Source: JAAELZ01 sp965237485
GTDB lineage: Bacteria; Pseudomonadota; Gammaproteobacteria; Arenicellales; Poriferihabitantaceae
Assembly (NCBI GenBank): GCA_965237485.1
Contig: CBDEFQ010000009.1
Location: 1,054,001 to 1,118,000, forward strand
DNA length: 64,000 nucleotides
Reading direction: 5' to 3'
The notes beneath the pieces were generated by a model, which worked only from the letters and a program-made list of their open reading frames with translations, was not told the origin of the DNA and did not search any database. The first letter of the stretch is position 1, and each line of letters starts with the position of its first letter. The translations under genes were made by a program, and so were the position numbers. Below, piece after piece: positions 7,665 to 16,525 of the stretch.

Positions 7665-8870
7665 ATGCAAGCTAAACCATTAAAATCATCTACGAGCGGT
7701 TGCGCGGTTGGTGAGAATAAATTTTTTAATCGACCTGGAATTATCAAAAAAATACGTAGGAAATTAAAAAACAAAGAAAATTTACTAGTTTCAGCACCGA
7801 GAAGAATAGGCAAAACCAGCTTATTAAAGCATATAGTAGCTACACCTGAAGAGGGTCAGATAATTAAATATCTGATTGTTCAAAGCATCGCATCTGTTGA
7901 CGAATTTAATAGGAAATTACACCGGCAACTAATTCAAGACAAAGCTATCTTTAGAAGTAGTGTGGTTAAAAAAACGACTGCAGCGATTAAAAGTAAAGTA
8001 AGTCAAGTCAAAGAAATTGGGGCGCAAGGATTAAAATTTGATGGGCCTGATCAATTAGATTATTACGAAGAACTAGATGCGCTATTCGAAGAGTTGAGGT
8101 ATCACGACTCACAAATTATAGTTTTTCTAGATGAATTTCCAGATGCCGTATTAAACATCGCAGACACTAGCAAGAGTGAAGCCATTCGTCTATTACAGCA
8201 ACAACGGGAACTGTGCGAGAAGTATAAAAACGGTTCCATTCAATTTGCCTATACAGGTTCTACAGGTTTAGCGAACGTGGTGAAAGGTTTGGGTAAGATA
8301 TACCTAATCAACCACTTAACGGAAATTACAGTGCCTCCTTTATCTGATGAAGAAGCTTCGAATCTGATGCGTTGCTTAGTCTTAGGTAAACAACATTTTG
8401 AAGATGCCAAAAACCTTGTTGTGCCAGACAGCGTTATCGACTATACGGTATCTAGGCTTAATTGGTATTTACCGCATTTTGTGCAACTAATGATGGACGC
8501 TCTATACGATGCATTTGAAGAAGATGCGGCAATAATAATTGACAAAGAGGCGATAGAAAGGCTGCTAAGTCAAGTCGTTAGAAGGAAATCGAATTATTCA
8601 AATTATTTTGTGCACTGGGAAACGCGTCTAAAATATTTGCCACCGGATCAGAGATTGGTAGCGAAAGAAACACTTAACATTGCCGCATTGGAAAGCACAA
8701 TCTCTTATGAGGAATACGTAAATATAGAAGTAAAGCATAAAGTAAAGGGCGACCCTCGAGTCATTGACCTATTGCAGCACGACGGTTACTTAATAAAAAA
8801 CGAAGATAATCAATTCGGTTTCAACTCACTCTTACTGCAGCAATGGTGGGCACATAATGTCGCGAAGTAA
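7665..8870 (+). CDS. STAND-like AAA ATPase, first gene of an ATPase pair
   Basis: Predicted P-loop ATPase of the 'archaeal ATPase'/STAND-like group (PF01637-type). Walker A is APRRIGKTSLLKHI at about residues 45-58, Walker B is IIVFLDEFPDA at about 153-163, followed by FAYTGSTGLANVV, a sensor-like block. The C-terminal part looks like winged-helix-type helices, with no catalytic effector domain that I recognise. The gene is AT-rich compared with its neighbours and follows a palindromic operator. It overlaps the next ATPase by 14 bp, so the two are translationally coupled and probably work together. Paired ATPases of this kind occur in uncharacterised defence or signalling islands, but that role here is inference. 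Confidence 0.7.
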   Translation: MQAKPLKSSTSGCAVGENKFFNRPGIIKKIRRKLKNKENLLVSAPRRIGKTSLLKHIVATPEEGQIIKYLIVQSIASVDEFNRKLHRQLIQDKAIFRSSVVKKTTAAIKSKVSQVKEIGAQGLKFDGPDQLDYYEELDALFEELRYHDSQIIVFLDEFPDAVLNIADTSKSEAIRLLQQQRELCEKYKNGSIQFAYTGSTGLANVVKGLGKIYLINHLTEITVPPLSDEEASNLMRCLVLGKQHFEDAKNLVVPDSVIDYTVSRLNWYLPHFVQLMMDALYDAFEEDAAIIIDKEAIERLLSQVVRRKSNYSNYFVHWETRLKYLPPDQRLVAKETLNIAALESTISYEEYVNIEVKHKVKGDPRVIDLLQHDGYLIKNEDNQFGFNSLLLQQWWAHNVAK

Positions 8871-11800
8871 AAGCCACGTGCAGGTATCGCACGTTTACAC
8901 ACCTGATAGCCAAACATCCGAAGAATTAATCGCAAATTTCGTTATTCGCAAGCGAGAGTTTAAAAAGATATTAAAGTCTATTACGAACACGGCATTAGAA
9001 GAACCGCCGCAACACTTTCTTATTGAAGGTCAGCGCGGAGCAGGCAAGACTTCGCTGATGTTGCGGCTACGTTACGAACTGGAGGTATTAGATGAAAGCC
9101 ACCTAATACCAATACAGTTTCCCGAAGAGCAATATGGGGTTTTTGACTTATGTGGCGTGTGGGAATTAGTCGCAGAGTATCTGCAAGGTTACGACGGCTT
9201 TGAGGGCTTAATAGCAACCCTAGATGAACACGCACAAGAAGAAGATTATGAGCTAACTTGTTTCGAATGGCTGAACGATTACTTAGATATAAACAGCAAG
9301 CGGCTAGTGTTGTTTCTAGATAATTTCGGTGACTTACTAAATCGTTTCGGTCCTATTGAACACAAAAGGTTAAGGGATATCTTTCACAGTACTAATAACG
9401 TGCAATTGGTTGCCGCGTCAGCACAGACACTAGAGTACACCTATAAATATGAAGAGCCTTTTTACGAGTTTTTTAAAACCATCCGTCTTGAGGGCTTAAA
9501 TAGAGAACAGGTTTTACAGTTATTAAGGCAACTAGCAATTCAGCACAATGCTAAGGATGAAATAGAAGTAGTAATCCGAGAAGATAAAGGGCGAATTGAT
9601 ACTATCTTGTCGTTAACAGGGGACGTGCCTAGAACCGTCGTTTTGTTGTTTGAAATATTCCTGGATCAAAACGGCGATGTATTCGAAGATTTAGAAGCCT
9701 TATTAGATAGAGTAACACCTCTTTACAAACACCGAATGGACGATTTGCCTCGGCAGCAACAAGCAATAGTTAACACGGTAGCGCTAAATTGGGATGGCAT
9801 AAAAACAAGTGAAATAGTCAGCGGCCTCAAAAGCAGGGGTTTTGACAATCGAAAAGTGTCTGCTCAGTTAAAAGTTTTGGAGGAAAATAACGTGGTTACC
9901 TCCAGGCTATTGGACAAGAAGAACAAAATTTATTTTCTGAAAGAACGCTTTTTCAATATTTGGTATTTGATGCGTTTGGGAAAAAGGAACAACGCCCAGC
10001 GGGTGAAGTGGCTGGTGTGCTTTTTCAAGGCTTGGTATACACCAGATGAGCTTAAAAGACGCGCAGAACTACAAATAGAAAGGGTACAAGCGGGGACATT
10101 AAAAGAAAAGGCGGCTTATCATTATGCAGAAGCGTTAGTGCAACTTATTGAAGATGCACCAAACATTCAAGACGAAATAATAAAAAGGACTCGTGCTTTT
10201 TTATCAAAAACGAATAGTGGTTTAGCAACCGCTTTATCAGACTCTAACATTGAGTTACTGCAAAAAGCACACAAAGCATTTTATTCAGAAAATTATGATA
10301 AAGCACTCTACACACTTGCTAAGATGTCCAGCAAAGATGAGTACGTAATGGCACTCATACCCGGTTGTAAGTTTATGCGAGGCAGTGAAGAAGAAGGATT
10401 GTCAGAGTTGTTAGATTTATCGAAGGCAGGCAATGAGAGTGCCATGTATAACCTGGGACACCTTTATCAAAATGAACACAAAGACCTGGAAAAGGCGGAG
10501 GAATACTATAAGCAGGCAGCTGACCTAGGTCATATGAGTGCCATGTATAACCTGGGGCTCCTTTATCAAAATGAACACAAAGACCTGGAAAAGGCGGAGG
10601 AACACTATAAGCAGGCAGCTGATCTAGGTGATACGGGTGCCATGTATAACCTGGGACACCTTTATAAAAATGAACACAAAGACCTGGAAAAGGCGGAGGA
10701 ATACTATAAGCAGGCAGCTGACCTAGGTCATATGGACGCTATGTATAACCTGGGACACCTTTATCAAAATGAACACAAAGACCTGGAAAAGGCGGAGGAA
10801 TACTATAAGCAGGCAGCTGACCTAGATCATATGAGCGCCATGTATACCCTGGGGCTCCTTTATCAAAATGAACACAAAGACCTGGAAAAGGCGGAGGAAT
10901 ACTATAAGCAGGCAGCTGACCTAGGTCATATGAGCGCCATGTATAACCTGGGGCTCCTTTATAAAAATGAACACAAAGACCTGGAAAAGGCGGAGGAATA
11001 CTATAAGCAGGCAGCTGACCTAGGTGATATGGACGCTATGTATAACCTGGGACACCTTTATCAAAATGAACACAAAGACCTGGAAAAGGCGGAGGAATGC
11101 TATAAGCAGGCAGCTGATCTAGGTCATATGGACGCTATGTATAACCTGGGGCTCCTTTATCAAAATGAACACAAAGACCTGGAAAAGGCGGAGGAATACT
11201 ATAAGCAGGCAGCTGACCTAGGTCATATGAGCGCCATGTATAACCTGGGACACCTTTATCAAAATGAACACAAAGACCTGGAAAAGGCGGAGGAATACTA
11301 TAAGCAGGCAGCTGACCTAGGTGATATGAGCGCCATGAATAACCTGGCGTACCTTTATCAAAATGAACACAAAGACCTGGAAAAGGCGGAGGAATACTAT
11401 AAGCAGGCAGCTGACCTAGGTCATATGAGTGCCATGTATAACCTGGGACACCTTTATAAAAATGAACACAAAAACCTGGAAAAGGCGGAGGAATACTATA
11501 AGCAGGCAGCTGACCTAGGTCATATGAGTGCCATGAATAACCTGGCGTACCTGTATTATGAGAAGAACGACTTGGATTTGTCGCAACAAGCACTAGGCTT
11601 AATTAATATAGCGATTGAACGAGAGTCAGATGCCGTTTACTTGGCTACAAAGGCTAGCCTGCTGTTATGGATAAACGAATTTAATGAATCAGACACCGTT
11701 CTACGCGACTTAATCGCTAAAGAAGAATACAGCGCAATTTTGACAGACCTTACAGACCACTTTATCTTTTTGATCGCTAAAAAACAGCGACATGCGCTGT

Positions 11801-11985
11801 ATCAATTGTTTAGTGACTTTCCTCAACTCAAGGAAGAATTAAAGCCCGTTTATTACGCTTTAGTGAAGTTGATGCACAAAGAGTATCCAAAAGAATACCT
11901 AAAAATGCCACCAGAGATTGAAGATACGGTTGAGCAGATTCTGGTTAAGGTACAAGAGCAAAGAGCAAAATACGCGATAAGCTAA
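8857..11985 (+). CDS. STAND-like ATPase with C-terminal Sel1/TPR repeat array
   Basis: Large 1042-aa protein. The N-terminal ATPase has Walker A EGQRGAGKTSLMLRLR at about residues 52-67 and a Walker B-like RLVLFLDNFGDLL at about 149-161; a winged-helix-like segment and the RFFNIWYLMRLGKR motif common in archaeal-type ATPases follow at about 370-385. Residues 529-891 are eleven tandem 33-aa Sel1/TPR-type repeats (AMYNLGxLYxNEHKDLEKAEEYYKQAADLG), almost identical at DNA level, then a degenerate twelfth copy and a helical C-terminal tail. The ATPase-plus-helical-repeat design is that of a STAND sensor in which the repeats bind a ligand. The 3' end overlaps the convergent CbbQ-like gene by 4 bp. 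Function unknown. Confidence 0.72.
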   Translation: MSRSKSHVQVSHVYTPDSQTSEELIANFVIRKREFKKILKSITNTALEEPPQHFLIEGQRGAGKTSLMLRLRYELEVLDESHLIPIQFPEEQYGVFDLCGVWELVAEYLQGYDGFEGLIATLDEHAQEEDYELTCFEWLNDYLDINSKRLVLFLDNFGDLLNRFGPIEHKRLRDIFHSTNNVQLVAASAQTLEYTYKYEEPFYEFFKTIRLEGLNREQVLQLLRQLAIQHNAKDEIEVVIREDKGRIDTILSLTGDVPRTVVLLFEIFLDQNGDVFEDLEALLDRVTPLYKHRMDDLPRQQQAIVNTVALNWDGIKTSEIVSGLKSRGFDNRKVSAQLKVLEENNVVTSRLLDKKNKIYFLKERFFNIWYLMRLGKRNNAQRVKWLVCFFKAWYTPDELKRRAELQIERVQAGTLKEKAAYHYAEALVQLIEDAPNIQDEIIKRTRAFLSKTNSGLATALSDSNIELLQKAHKAFYSENYDKALYTLAKMSSKDEYVMALIPGCKFMRGSEEEGLSELLDLSKAGNESAMYNLGHLYQNEHKDLEKAEEYYKQAADLGHMSAMYNLGLLYQNEHKDLEKAEEHYKQAADLGDTGAMYNLGHLYKNEHKDLEKAEEYYKQAADLGHMDAMYNLGHLYQNEHKDLEKAEEYYKQAADLDHMSAMYTLGLLYQNEHKDLEKAEEYYKQAADLGHMSAMYNLGLLYKNEHKDLEKAEEYYKQAADLGDMDAMYNLGHLYQNEHKDLEKAEECYKQAADLGHMDAMYNLGLLYQNEHKDLEKAEEYYKQAADLGHMSAMYNLGHLYQNEHKDLEKAEEYYKQAADLGDMSAMNNLAYLYQNEHKDLEKAEEYYKQAADLGHMSAMYNLGHLYKNEHKNLEKAEEYYKQAADLGHMSAMNNLAYLYYEKNDLDLSQQALGLINIAIERESDAVYLATKASLLLWINEFNESDTVLRDLIAKEEYSAILTDLTDHFIFLIAKKQRHALYQLFSDFPQLKEELKPVYYALVKLMHKEYPKEYLKMPPEIEDTVEQILVKVQEQRAKYAIS
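10441..11529 (+). repeat. eleven tandem 99-bp repeats encoding Sel1/TPR units
   Basis: Eleven 99-bp units in register, each encoding 33 residues, differing at only a few positions: H/L after LG, Q/K after LY, and the last residues HMS, HMD, DMD, DMS or DTG. A degenerate twelfth unit follows from 11530. Near identity implies recent expansion or gene conversion, and copy number is likely to vary between strains. Short-read assemblies may collapse it. Confidence 0.97.
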
Positions 11986-12788
11986 AAATAAGTATTCACG
12001 GCCGCCGTCAAAGTATCACGCATATCCTGATCATCGGTGAGCGGGGTCACTAATGCCATTTGGCACGCGTCTTGCACATCGATGCCTTTGTTGATGAGCT
12101 GCGCAGCGTACACTAACAAGCGGGTAGACATGCCCTCGTCCAAGCCGTGGCCTTTAAGATTCCTTGAACGATGGGCGATTTGCACCAATTTGCTTGCGGT
12201 CTCACTGTCGATGCCGCTTTCATAGCTGACGATCTCGGCTTCTACTTCGGCTTCGGGGTAGTCAAAATCCATGCCGCCAAAGCGTTGCTTGGTGGACTGT
12301 TTCAAGTCCTTTATTAAGGACTGATAACCTGGGTTGTAAGAGATAACAATTTGAAAGTCGTCGTGCGCTTTGACTAACTCGCCCTTTTTCTCGAGTGGTA
12401 ATTCGCGGCGATGGTCGGTAAGCGGGTGGGTAACCACGGTAGTATCCTGTCGCGCCTCAACAATTTCATCTAAGTAGCAAATCGCACCTAATCGGGTGGC
12501 GACCGTTAATGGCCCGTCTTGCCATTTGGTGCCATTTATATCTAGCAAAAAGCGCCCGACTAAATCTGATGCCGTCATGTCTTCGTTGCAAGCGACAGTG
12601 ATAAGTGGCTTTTGCAATTTCCAGGCCATGTATTCGACAAATCGAGATTTACCACATCCCGTTGGCCCCTTTAGCATAACCGGCATACGCGCGGCATACG
12701 CCGCTTCATACATCGTCACCTCTTTACCGAGCGCGCGGTAATAAGGTTGTTCAGTTACTAAATATTGGTCGCGACCTACACCGTTCAT
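11982..12788 (-). CDS. CbbQ/NirQ/NorQ-family MoxR-like AAA+ ATPase
   Basis: AAA+ ATPase of the CbbQ/NirQ/NorQ/GpvN group, chaperones that usually activate Rubisco or nitric oxide reductase together with a von Willebrand-domain partner (CbbO/NorD). Walker A is LKGPTGCGKSRFVEYMAWKL, Walker B is AICYLDEIVEARQDTT, followed by LPLEKKGE, FQIVISYNPGYQSL (sensor 1) and STKQRFGGMDFDYP. I prefer the ATG at 12788 (MNGVGRDQY) to an upstream TTG. No vWA partner, Rubisco or NO reductase gene is next to it, so the client is unknown. It is convergent with the repeat ATPase and overlaps its stop. Confidence 0.82.
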   Translation of the reverse strand: MNGVGRDQYLVTEQPYYRALGKEVTMYEAAYAARMPVMLKGPTGCGKSRFVEYMAWKLQKPLITVACNEDMTASDLVGRFLLDINGTKWQDGPLTVATRLGAICYLDEIVEARQDTTVVTHPLTDHRRELPLEKKGELVKAHDDFQIVISYNPGYQSLIKDLKQSTKQRFGGMDFDYPEAEVEAEIVSYESGIDSETASKLVQIAHRSRNLKGHGLDEGMSTRLLVYAAQLINKGIDVQDACQMALVTPLTDDQDMRDTLTAAVNTYF

Positions 12789-12894
12789 GGCGCTTGAATT
12801 AATTGTTAGCAAAAGGCTTGCGTAATAAAGTGCGGATTTTAACGCTAAATCGCAGCAATAACGAGACCGTAATCGCTCACAGATTGCAGGACCA

Positions 12895-14370
12895 CTAGAT
12901 CGATTTAGTACGAGAAAGAGCTAATTGCCAACCATGGAGGATTGCTTCACGATGGTTGTTTTGCATAACAGGTGCAAAAGCGTGTTCGCATTGCCATTGA
13001 GTGCTGATTTGTTCAAGTGAACCAATTAAGCCACACTGTAAACCCGCTAAATAAGCCGCGCCCAAGGCGGTGGTTTCTACTATACGGGGCCTTTGCACCG
13101 GTGTTTGCGTGATATCAGACAAAAATTGCAGCAACCAATCATTAACCGCCATCCCGCCGTCCACGCGCAAAGCCCTTGGCGATTTACCGCTGTCTTGTAC
13201 CATCGCCCAGACCAAATCATTGGTTTGGTAACAAACTGATTCTAAAGCGGCACGAACCAATTGGGCTTTTCCGGTATCCCGCGTTAGACCAAATAGACCA
13301 CCACGCGCAAGGGGGTCCCAGTGCGGTGCGCCTAAACCAGTAAAGGCGGGCACCATATACACACCCTGATTCGACTCGGTGCGGCGAACTAGTTCATCAA
13401 TTTGCGATACATCACGGATTAAGCCTAACGCGTCGCGTAGCCACGCAATGGCGGTCCCCGCATTAAATATCGAGCCTTCTAGTGCATAAGTAGTTTCTCC
13501 GCCTAACCTATAGCCAACCGTGGTGAGTAGCTTGTTGTCAGACCGCACCGCTTGCTTGCCCGTATTCATCACCATAAAGCAACCTGTACCATAAGTGCTT
13601 TTAACCATACCTGACTCATAGCAGGCCTGACCGAAAAGCGCGGCTTGTTGATCCCCGGCCACTCCGTTAATGGGTGTTGGCTTAGTGAAGACAGGGTGAT
13701 GGGTTAAGCCATAATCAGCGGCGCAATCTTTAACCTCGGGTAACAAACTGGTCGGGAGATTAAAAAGCGACAAGAGCTCATCATCCCACTTTTGCGTGTG
13801 AATGTTGTACAGCAGGGTACGGCTGGCATTAGTTGCATCGGTTGCATGCACCTTGCCGCCAGTTAGCTTCCAAATTAAAAAACAATCTACTGTGCCAAAG
13901 GCCAGCTCACCTCTCTCGGCTTGTTGACGGGCTTCGGGCACGTTGTCCAAGATCCAAGCTATCTTACTGGCTGAAAAATACGGGTCCAACAGCAAGCCAG
14001 TTTTTTCGCTTACCGTTGTTTCATGGCCTTGTTGTTTCAGGTCTTGGCACGGGCCAGCAGTACGCCGATCTTGCCAGACAATAGCGGGGTAAACACTCTT
14101 GCCGGTTTGGCGGTTCCAAAGCAAAGTTGTTTCACGTTGGTTAGTGATGCCGATTGTGCTGATCGAACGGTCGGTTTGGCGTATGACATCATCACAAGCT
14201 TTGACCGTGGTTTTCCACAAATCATCCGCCGAGTGTTCTACCCAACCATCTTGCGGATAATGTTGCGCAAATTCATATTGCGAAGAAGCGAGCACATCAC
14301 CCGCTGCGCTAAAGACAATTGCGCGTGAGCTGGTGGTGCCTTGGTCGATGGCTAAGATACAGGGTGACAT
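12895..14370 (-). CDS. glpK: glycerol kinase
   Basis: Phosphorylates glycerol to sn-glycerol 3-phosphate with ATP, the first step of glycerol use. FGGY-family landmarks are present: N-terminal LAIDQGTTSSRAIVF, TIGITNQRETTLLW, AIVWQDRR, INGVAGDQQAALFGQ and the C-terminal ALRVDGGMAVNDWLLQFLSD block. Length is 491 aa, close to E. coli GlpK. There is no glpF or glpD nearby, so it appears unlinked. It is divergent from purK, with a shared promoter region of about 70 bp. Confidence 0.96.
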   Translation of the reverse strand: MSPCILAIDQGTTSSRAIVFSAAGDVLASSQYEFAQHYPQDGWVEHSADDLWKTTVKACDDVIRQTDRSISTIGITNQRETTLLWNRQTGKSVYPAIVWQDRRTAGPCQDLKQQGHETTVSEKTGLLLDPYFSASKIAWILDNVPEARQQAERGELAFGTVDCFLIWKLTGGKVHATDATNASRTLLYNIHTQKWDDELLSLFNLPTSLLPEVKDCAADYGLTHHPVFTKPTPINGVAGDQQAALFGQACYESGMVKSTYGTGCFMVMNTGKQAVRSDNKLLTTVGYRLGGETTYALEGSIFNAGTAIAWLRDALGLIRDVSQIDELVRRTESNQGVYMVPAFTGLGAPHWDPLARGGLFGLTRDTGKAQLVRAALESVCYQTNDLVWAMVQDSGKSPRALRVDGGMAVNDWLLQFLSDITQTPVQRPRIVETTALGAAYLAGLQCGLIGSLEQISTQWQCEHAFAPVMQNNHREAILHGWQLALSRTKSI

Positions 14371-14441
14371 AGTCTTATAGTATATTGCTTTACACCTAAC
14401 GGTTTAGTCTATAATTCGCGCTCGAAACTTGTTTGTCTGTT

Positions 14442-15599
14442 ATGTCTGGTCAATCCAACTTTAAGCCGCTACATATTGGTTTTATTGGCGGTGGACAGCT
14501 CGCCCGTATGATGATCATCGCGGCGAAGCGCCTGGGCGCGACATGCACCGTACTTGATCCAGAAAGTCCAAGTCCAGCCGGGCAGATGGCCGACGCACAA
14601 ATCATAGGCACTTACGGTGATGAACAAGGTTTAAATGAATTGGTTACTCAATGTGATGTCACCACCTACGATCTTGAAAATATTGAAACCGAGCATTTGC
14701 TTAAGCTCGTAGACCAAGGACATCAGTTACACCCAGCACCGCAGTTGTTGTGGATAGTGCAAGACAAATTACGCCAAAAGGACAAATACAAAGAGGAAGA
14801 TTTACCGAGTGCTGACTACCGTCGTGTCGATGAACCAGACGAAGCGGACTTTGCAGCATTTGGTTACCCCTTAGTGCAAAAGGCGCGACGGGGCGGATAT
14901 GATGGTCGCGGCGTGGCCGTTTTGCACTCGCCAGAAGATTTTCATAAGCATTTACCAGTGCCTTCGTTGATCGAGCGATTTGTTCCTGCAAAGATGGAAT
15001 TAGCGGTGATGGTCGCCCGTCGCCAGGATGGTGAAAGCGTTTGTTACTCTGTAGTTGAGATGTTGGTTGATACAGAACACAACGTACTTGCGCAGCTTAT
15101 ATCACCAGCGCGCATATCGCCGCAGTTGGCCGCTAAAGCGCAAGCCGTATCAACGGCCGCTGTAGAAGTGCTGCAGGGTGTTGGTATATTTGGGGTGGAG
15201 CTATTCTTAACCCAAGACAATGACATACTCATTAATGAAATCGCTCCGCGCACGCACAACTCTGGACACCACACTATTGAAGCTTGTTATACAGATCAGT
15301 TTGAGCAACATATCCGCGCGATTACGGGCCTGCCTTTAGCCGGTACCGAGCAACCTCATGCCGCCGTCATGGTAAACTTATTGGGTGAGCCAGGTTACAG
15401 CGGCGCACCATTATGTACCGGCCTTGATCAGGCCTTGGCCTTGTCCGGCGTGTCCTTGCATTTGTATGGTAAGGCAGCAACACGGGCGTATCGCAAGATG
15501 GGCCATATCACAATCGTAGACGAAAGCTTAGAAGCGGCTCTTGAGAAGGCACAAAAAGTGAAGTCCTGGGTAAAAATAATCGGAGAGATTGAACAATGA
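14442..15599 (+). CDS. purK: 5-(carboxyamino)imidazole ribonucleotide synthase
   Basis: Converts AIR, bicarbonate and ATP to N5-CAIR in purine synthesis. The ATP-grasp fold is visible: N-terminal IGFIGGGQLARMM, VTTYDLENI, the QDKLRQK segment, YPLVQKARRGGYDGRGV and the C-terminal NEIAPRTHNSGHHTIEAC. A TTG at 14433 extends the frame, but the ATG at 14442 gives the normal N terminus. The stop overlaps purE by 4 bp (ATGA). Order is purK-purE, the reverse of E. coli purEK. Confidence 0.95.
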   Translation: MSGQSNFKPLHIGFIGGGQLARMMIIAAKRLGATCTVLDPESPSPAGQMADAQIIGTYGDEQGLNELVTQCDVTTYDLENIETEHLLKLVDQGHQLHPAPQLLWIVQDKLRQKDKYKEEDLPSADYRRVDEPDEADFAAFGYPLVQKARRGGYDGRGVAVLHSPEDFHKHLPVPSLIERFVPAKMELAVMVARRQDGESVCYSVVEMLVDTEHNVLAQLISPARISPQLAAKAQAVSTAAVEVLQGVGIFGVELFLTQDNDILINEIAPRTHNSGHHTIEACYTDQFEQHIRAITGLPLAGTEQPHAAVMVNLLGEPGYSGAPLCTGLDQALALSGVSLHLYGKAATRAYRKMGHITIVDESLEAALEKAQKVKSWVKIIGEIEQ

Positions 15600-16090
15600 C
15601 ACAGCCACAAGTAGGCATCATTATGGGCAGCGATTCAGATTTGCCGGTGATGCGAGCCGCTGCAGACTTATTAGGTGAAATGCAAATTGAGTTTGCGATG
15701 ACTATTGTGTCAGCGCATCGCACCCCGCAGAGACTTTTTGATTACGCAACTTCGGCACAATCACGAGGCTTAAAAGTTATTATTGCAGGTGCTGGCGGCG
15801 CAGCACACTTGCCAGGCATGGTCGCAGCTATTACGCCCTTGCCAGTGATTGGCGTGCCAGTTAAATCAAATAGCCTAAACGGCAAAGATTCATTGCTCTC
15901 GATCGTGCAAATGCCGCCGGGAGTGCCCGTAGCAACGGTGGCTATCGACGGAGGGTTGAATGCAGGTCTGTTGGCGGTGCAAATGTTAGGAGTAGCGGAT
16001 CAGAAAGTACAAGATAAAGTAGTACACTATAAACAATATATGGAGCTTGCGGTATTGGCAAAAGCCAGGAAAATGGAAGAGAATCAGTAA
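15596..16090 (+). CDS. purE: N5-CAIR mutase, class I PurE
   Basis: Rearranges N5-CAIR to CAIR, the step after PurK. Class I PurE motifs: IIMGSDSDLPVMRAAADLL near the N terminus, SAHRTPQRLFDYA, and IAGAGGAAHLPGMVAAITPLPVIGVPV. Length 164 aa is standard. It is translationally coupled to purK, and the presence of purK is itself the mark of the class I pathway. Confidence 0.96.
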   Translation: MTQPQVGIIMGSDSDLPVMRAAADLLGEMQIEFAMTIVSAHRTPQRLFDYATSAQSRGLKVIIAGAGGAAHLPGMVAAITPLPVIGVPVKSNSLNGKDSLLSIVQMPPGVPVATVAIDGGLNAGLLAVQMLGVADQKVQDKVVHYKQYMELAVLAKARKMEENQ

Positions 16091-16120
16091 AACAACATTG
16101 GGGTTGCTTCCCGCAACGGC

Positions 16121-16291
16121 ATGGCACTGGACTATGGCCGACCATTACGCGCGGCTATGCAGCAGGCAGATTTATCGCAAATAGTTTATTTTGGCGGGGT
16201 GTTAAACCAGAAGGTAGAAGACCAAGTATCGCCGATAGTTGTGCATCAGGATTTACAGGCACTTAAAAAGAAAGGGGTCAGACCCCTTTAA
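16121..16291 (+). pseudogene. short remnant of an unidentified gene, cut by a palindromic repeat
   Basis: A 56-codon frame that stays open back to the purE stop and contains a protein-like stretch (SQIVYFGGVLNQKVEDQ). Its last codons are made from the inserted AAAGGGGTC palindrome and it has no clear initiation signal. I read it as the end of a decayed gene; the family is not recognised. Confidence 0.3.
16271..16289. repeat. palindrome AAAGGGGTCAGACCCCTTT, copy 1
   Basis: A 19-bp perfect palindrome present three times in the window (also 18211-18229 and 52686-52704). Each copy sits at a break between unrelated sequences, as expected for a small mobile or REP-like element. Here it replaces the 5' part of a CRISPR-repeat-like motif. 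Confidence 0.7.
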
Positions 16292-16293
16292 AG

Positions 16294-16382
16294 CTGATAG
16301 GCCTTGGTCGGTTACACTGCAAAAGTGTTCACTTTGTTAACCCAAAGTTGTGCTTTGCGGACAGGCCTTGGTCGGTTACACT
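16294..16382 (+). CRISPR. possible two-repeat relic of a type II-C CRISPR array
   Basis: The 20-nt motif AGGCCTTGGTCGGTTACACT occurs at 16299-16318 and 16363-16382, a period of 64 bp. The second copy completes a 36-nt unit starting with GTTGTG at 16347 and ending TACACT, the length and end composition usual for type II-C repeats, leaving a 28-nt spacer (16319-16346). The first copy has lost its 5' half to the inserted AAAGGGGTC palindrome. The 20-nt motif is complementary, with one G-U pair, to the predicted 5' end of the tracrRNA candidate beside cas9 (52283-52302). Only one full unit exists, and the 5' half of the repeat is not confirmed by a second copy. Confidence 0.4.
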
Positions 16383-16525
16383 AAGACGCGAAAACATACT
16401 TCCCAAAGACAACTACACAAGGCCGAAGAGTGCGAAGCAAAGGCACTGGCTTTCACTGGCTTTAATAGATAAAATCACTACGCCCAAAGAACCTTCATGG
16501 CACTATTTACTACCCCGGAACAAAA

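Noticed and set aside
10441..11529. Regularly spaced repeats that could be mistaken for a CRISPR array
   Set aside because: Units are contiguous, in frame and without unique spacers; they encode Sel1/TPR repeats.
11135..11593. 152-codon antisense open frame across the Sel1/TPR repeats
   Set aside because: It is the mirror of the 99-bp repeats, with a repetitive low-complexity peptide and no start signal; the sense gene explains it.
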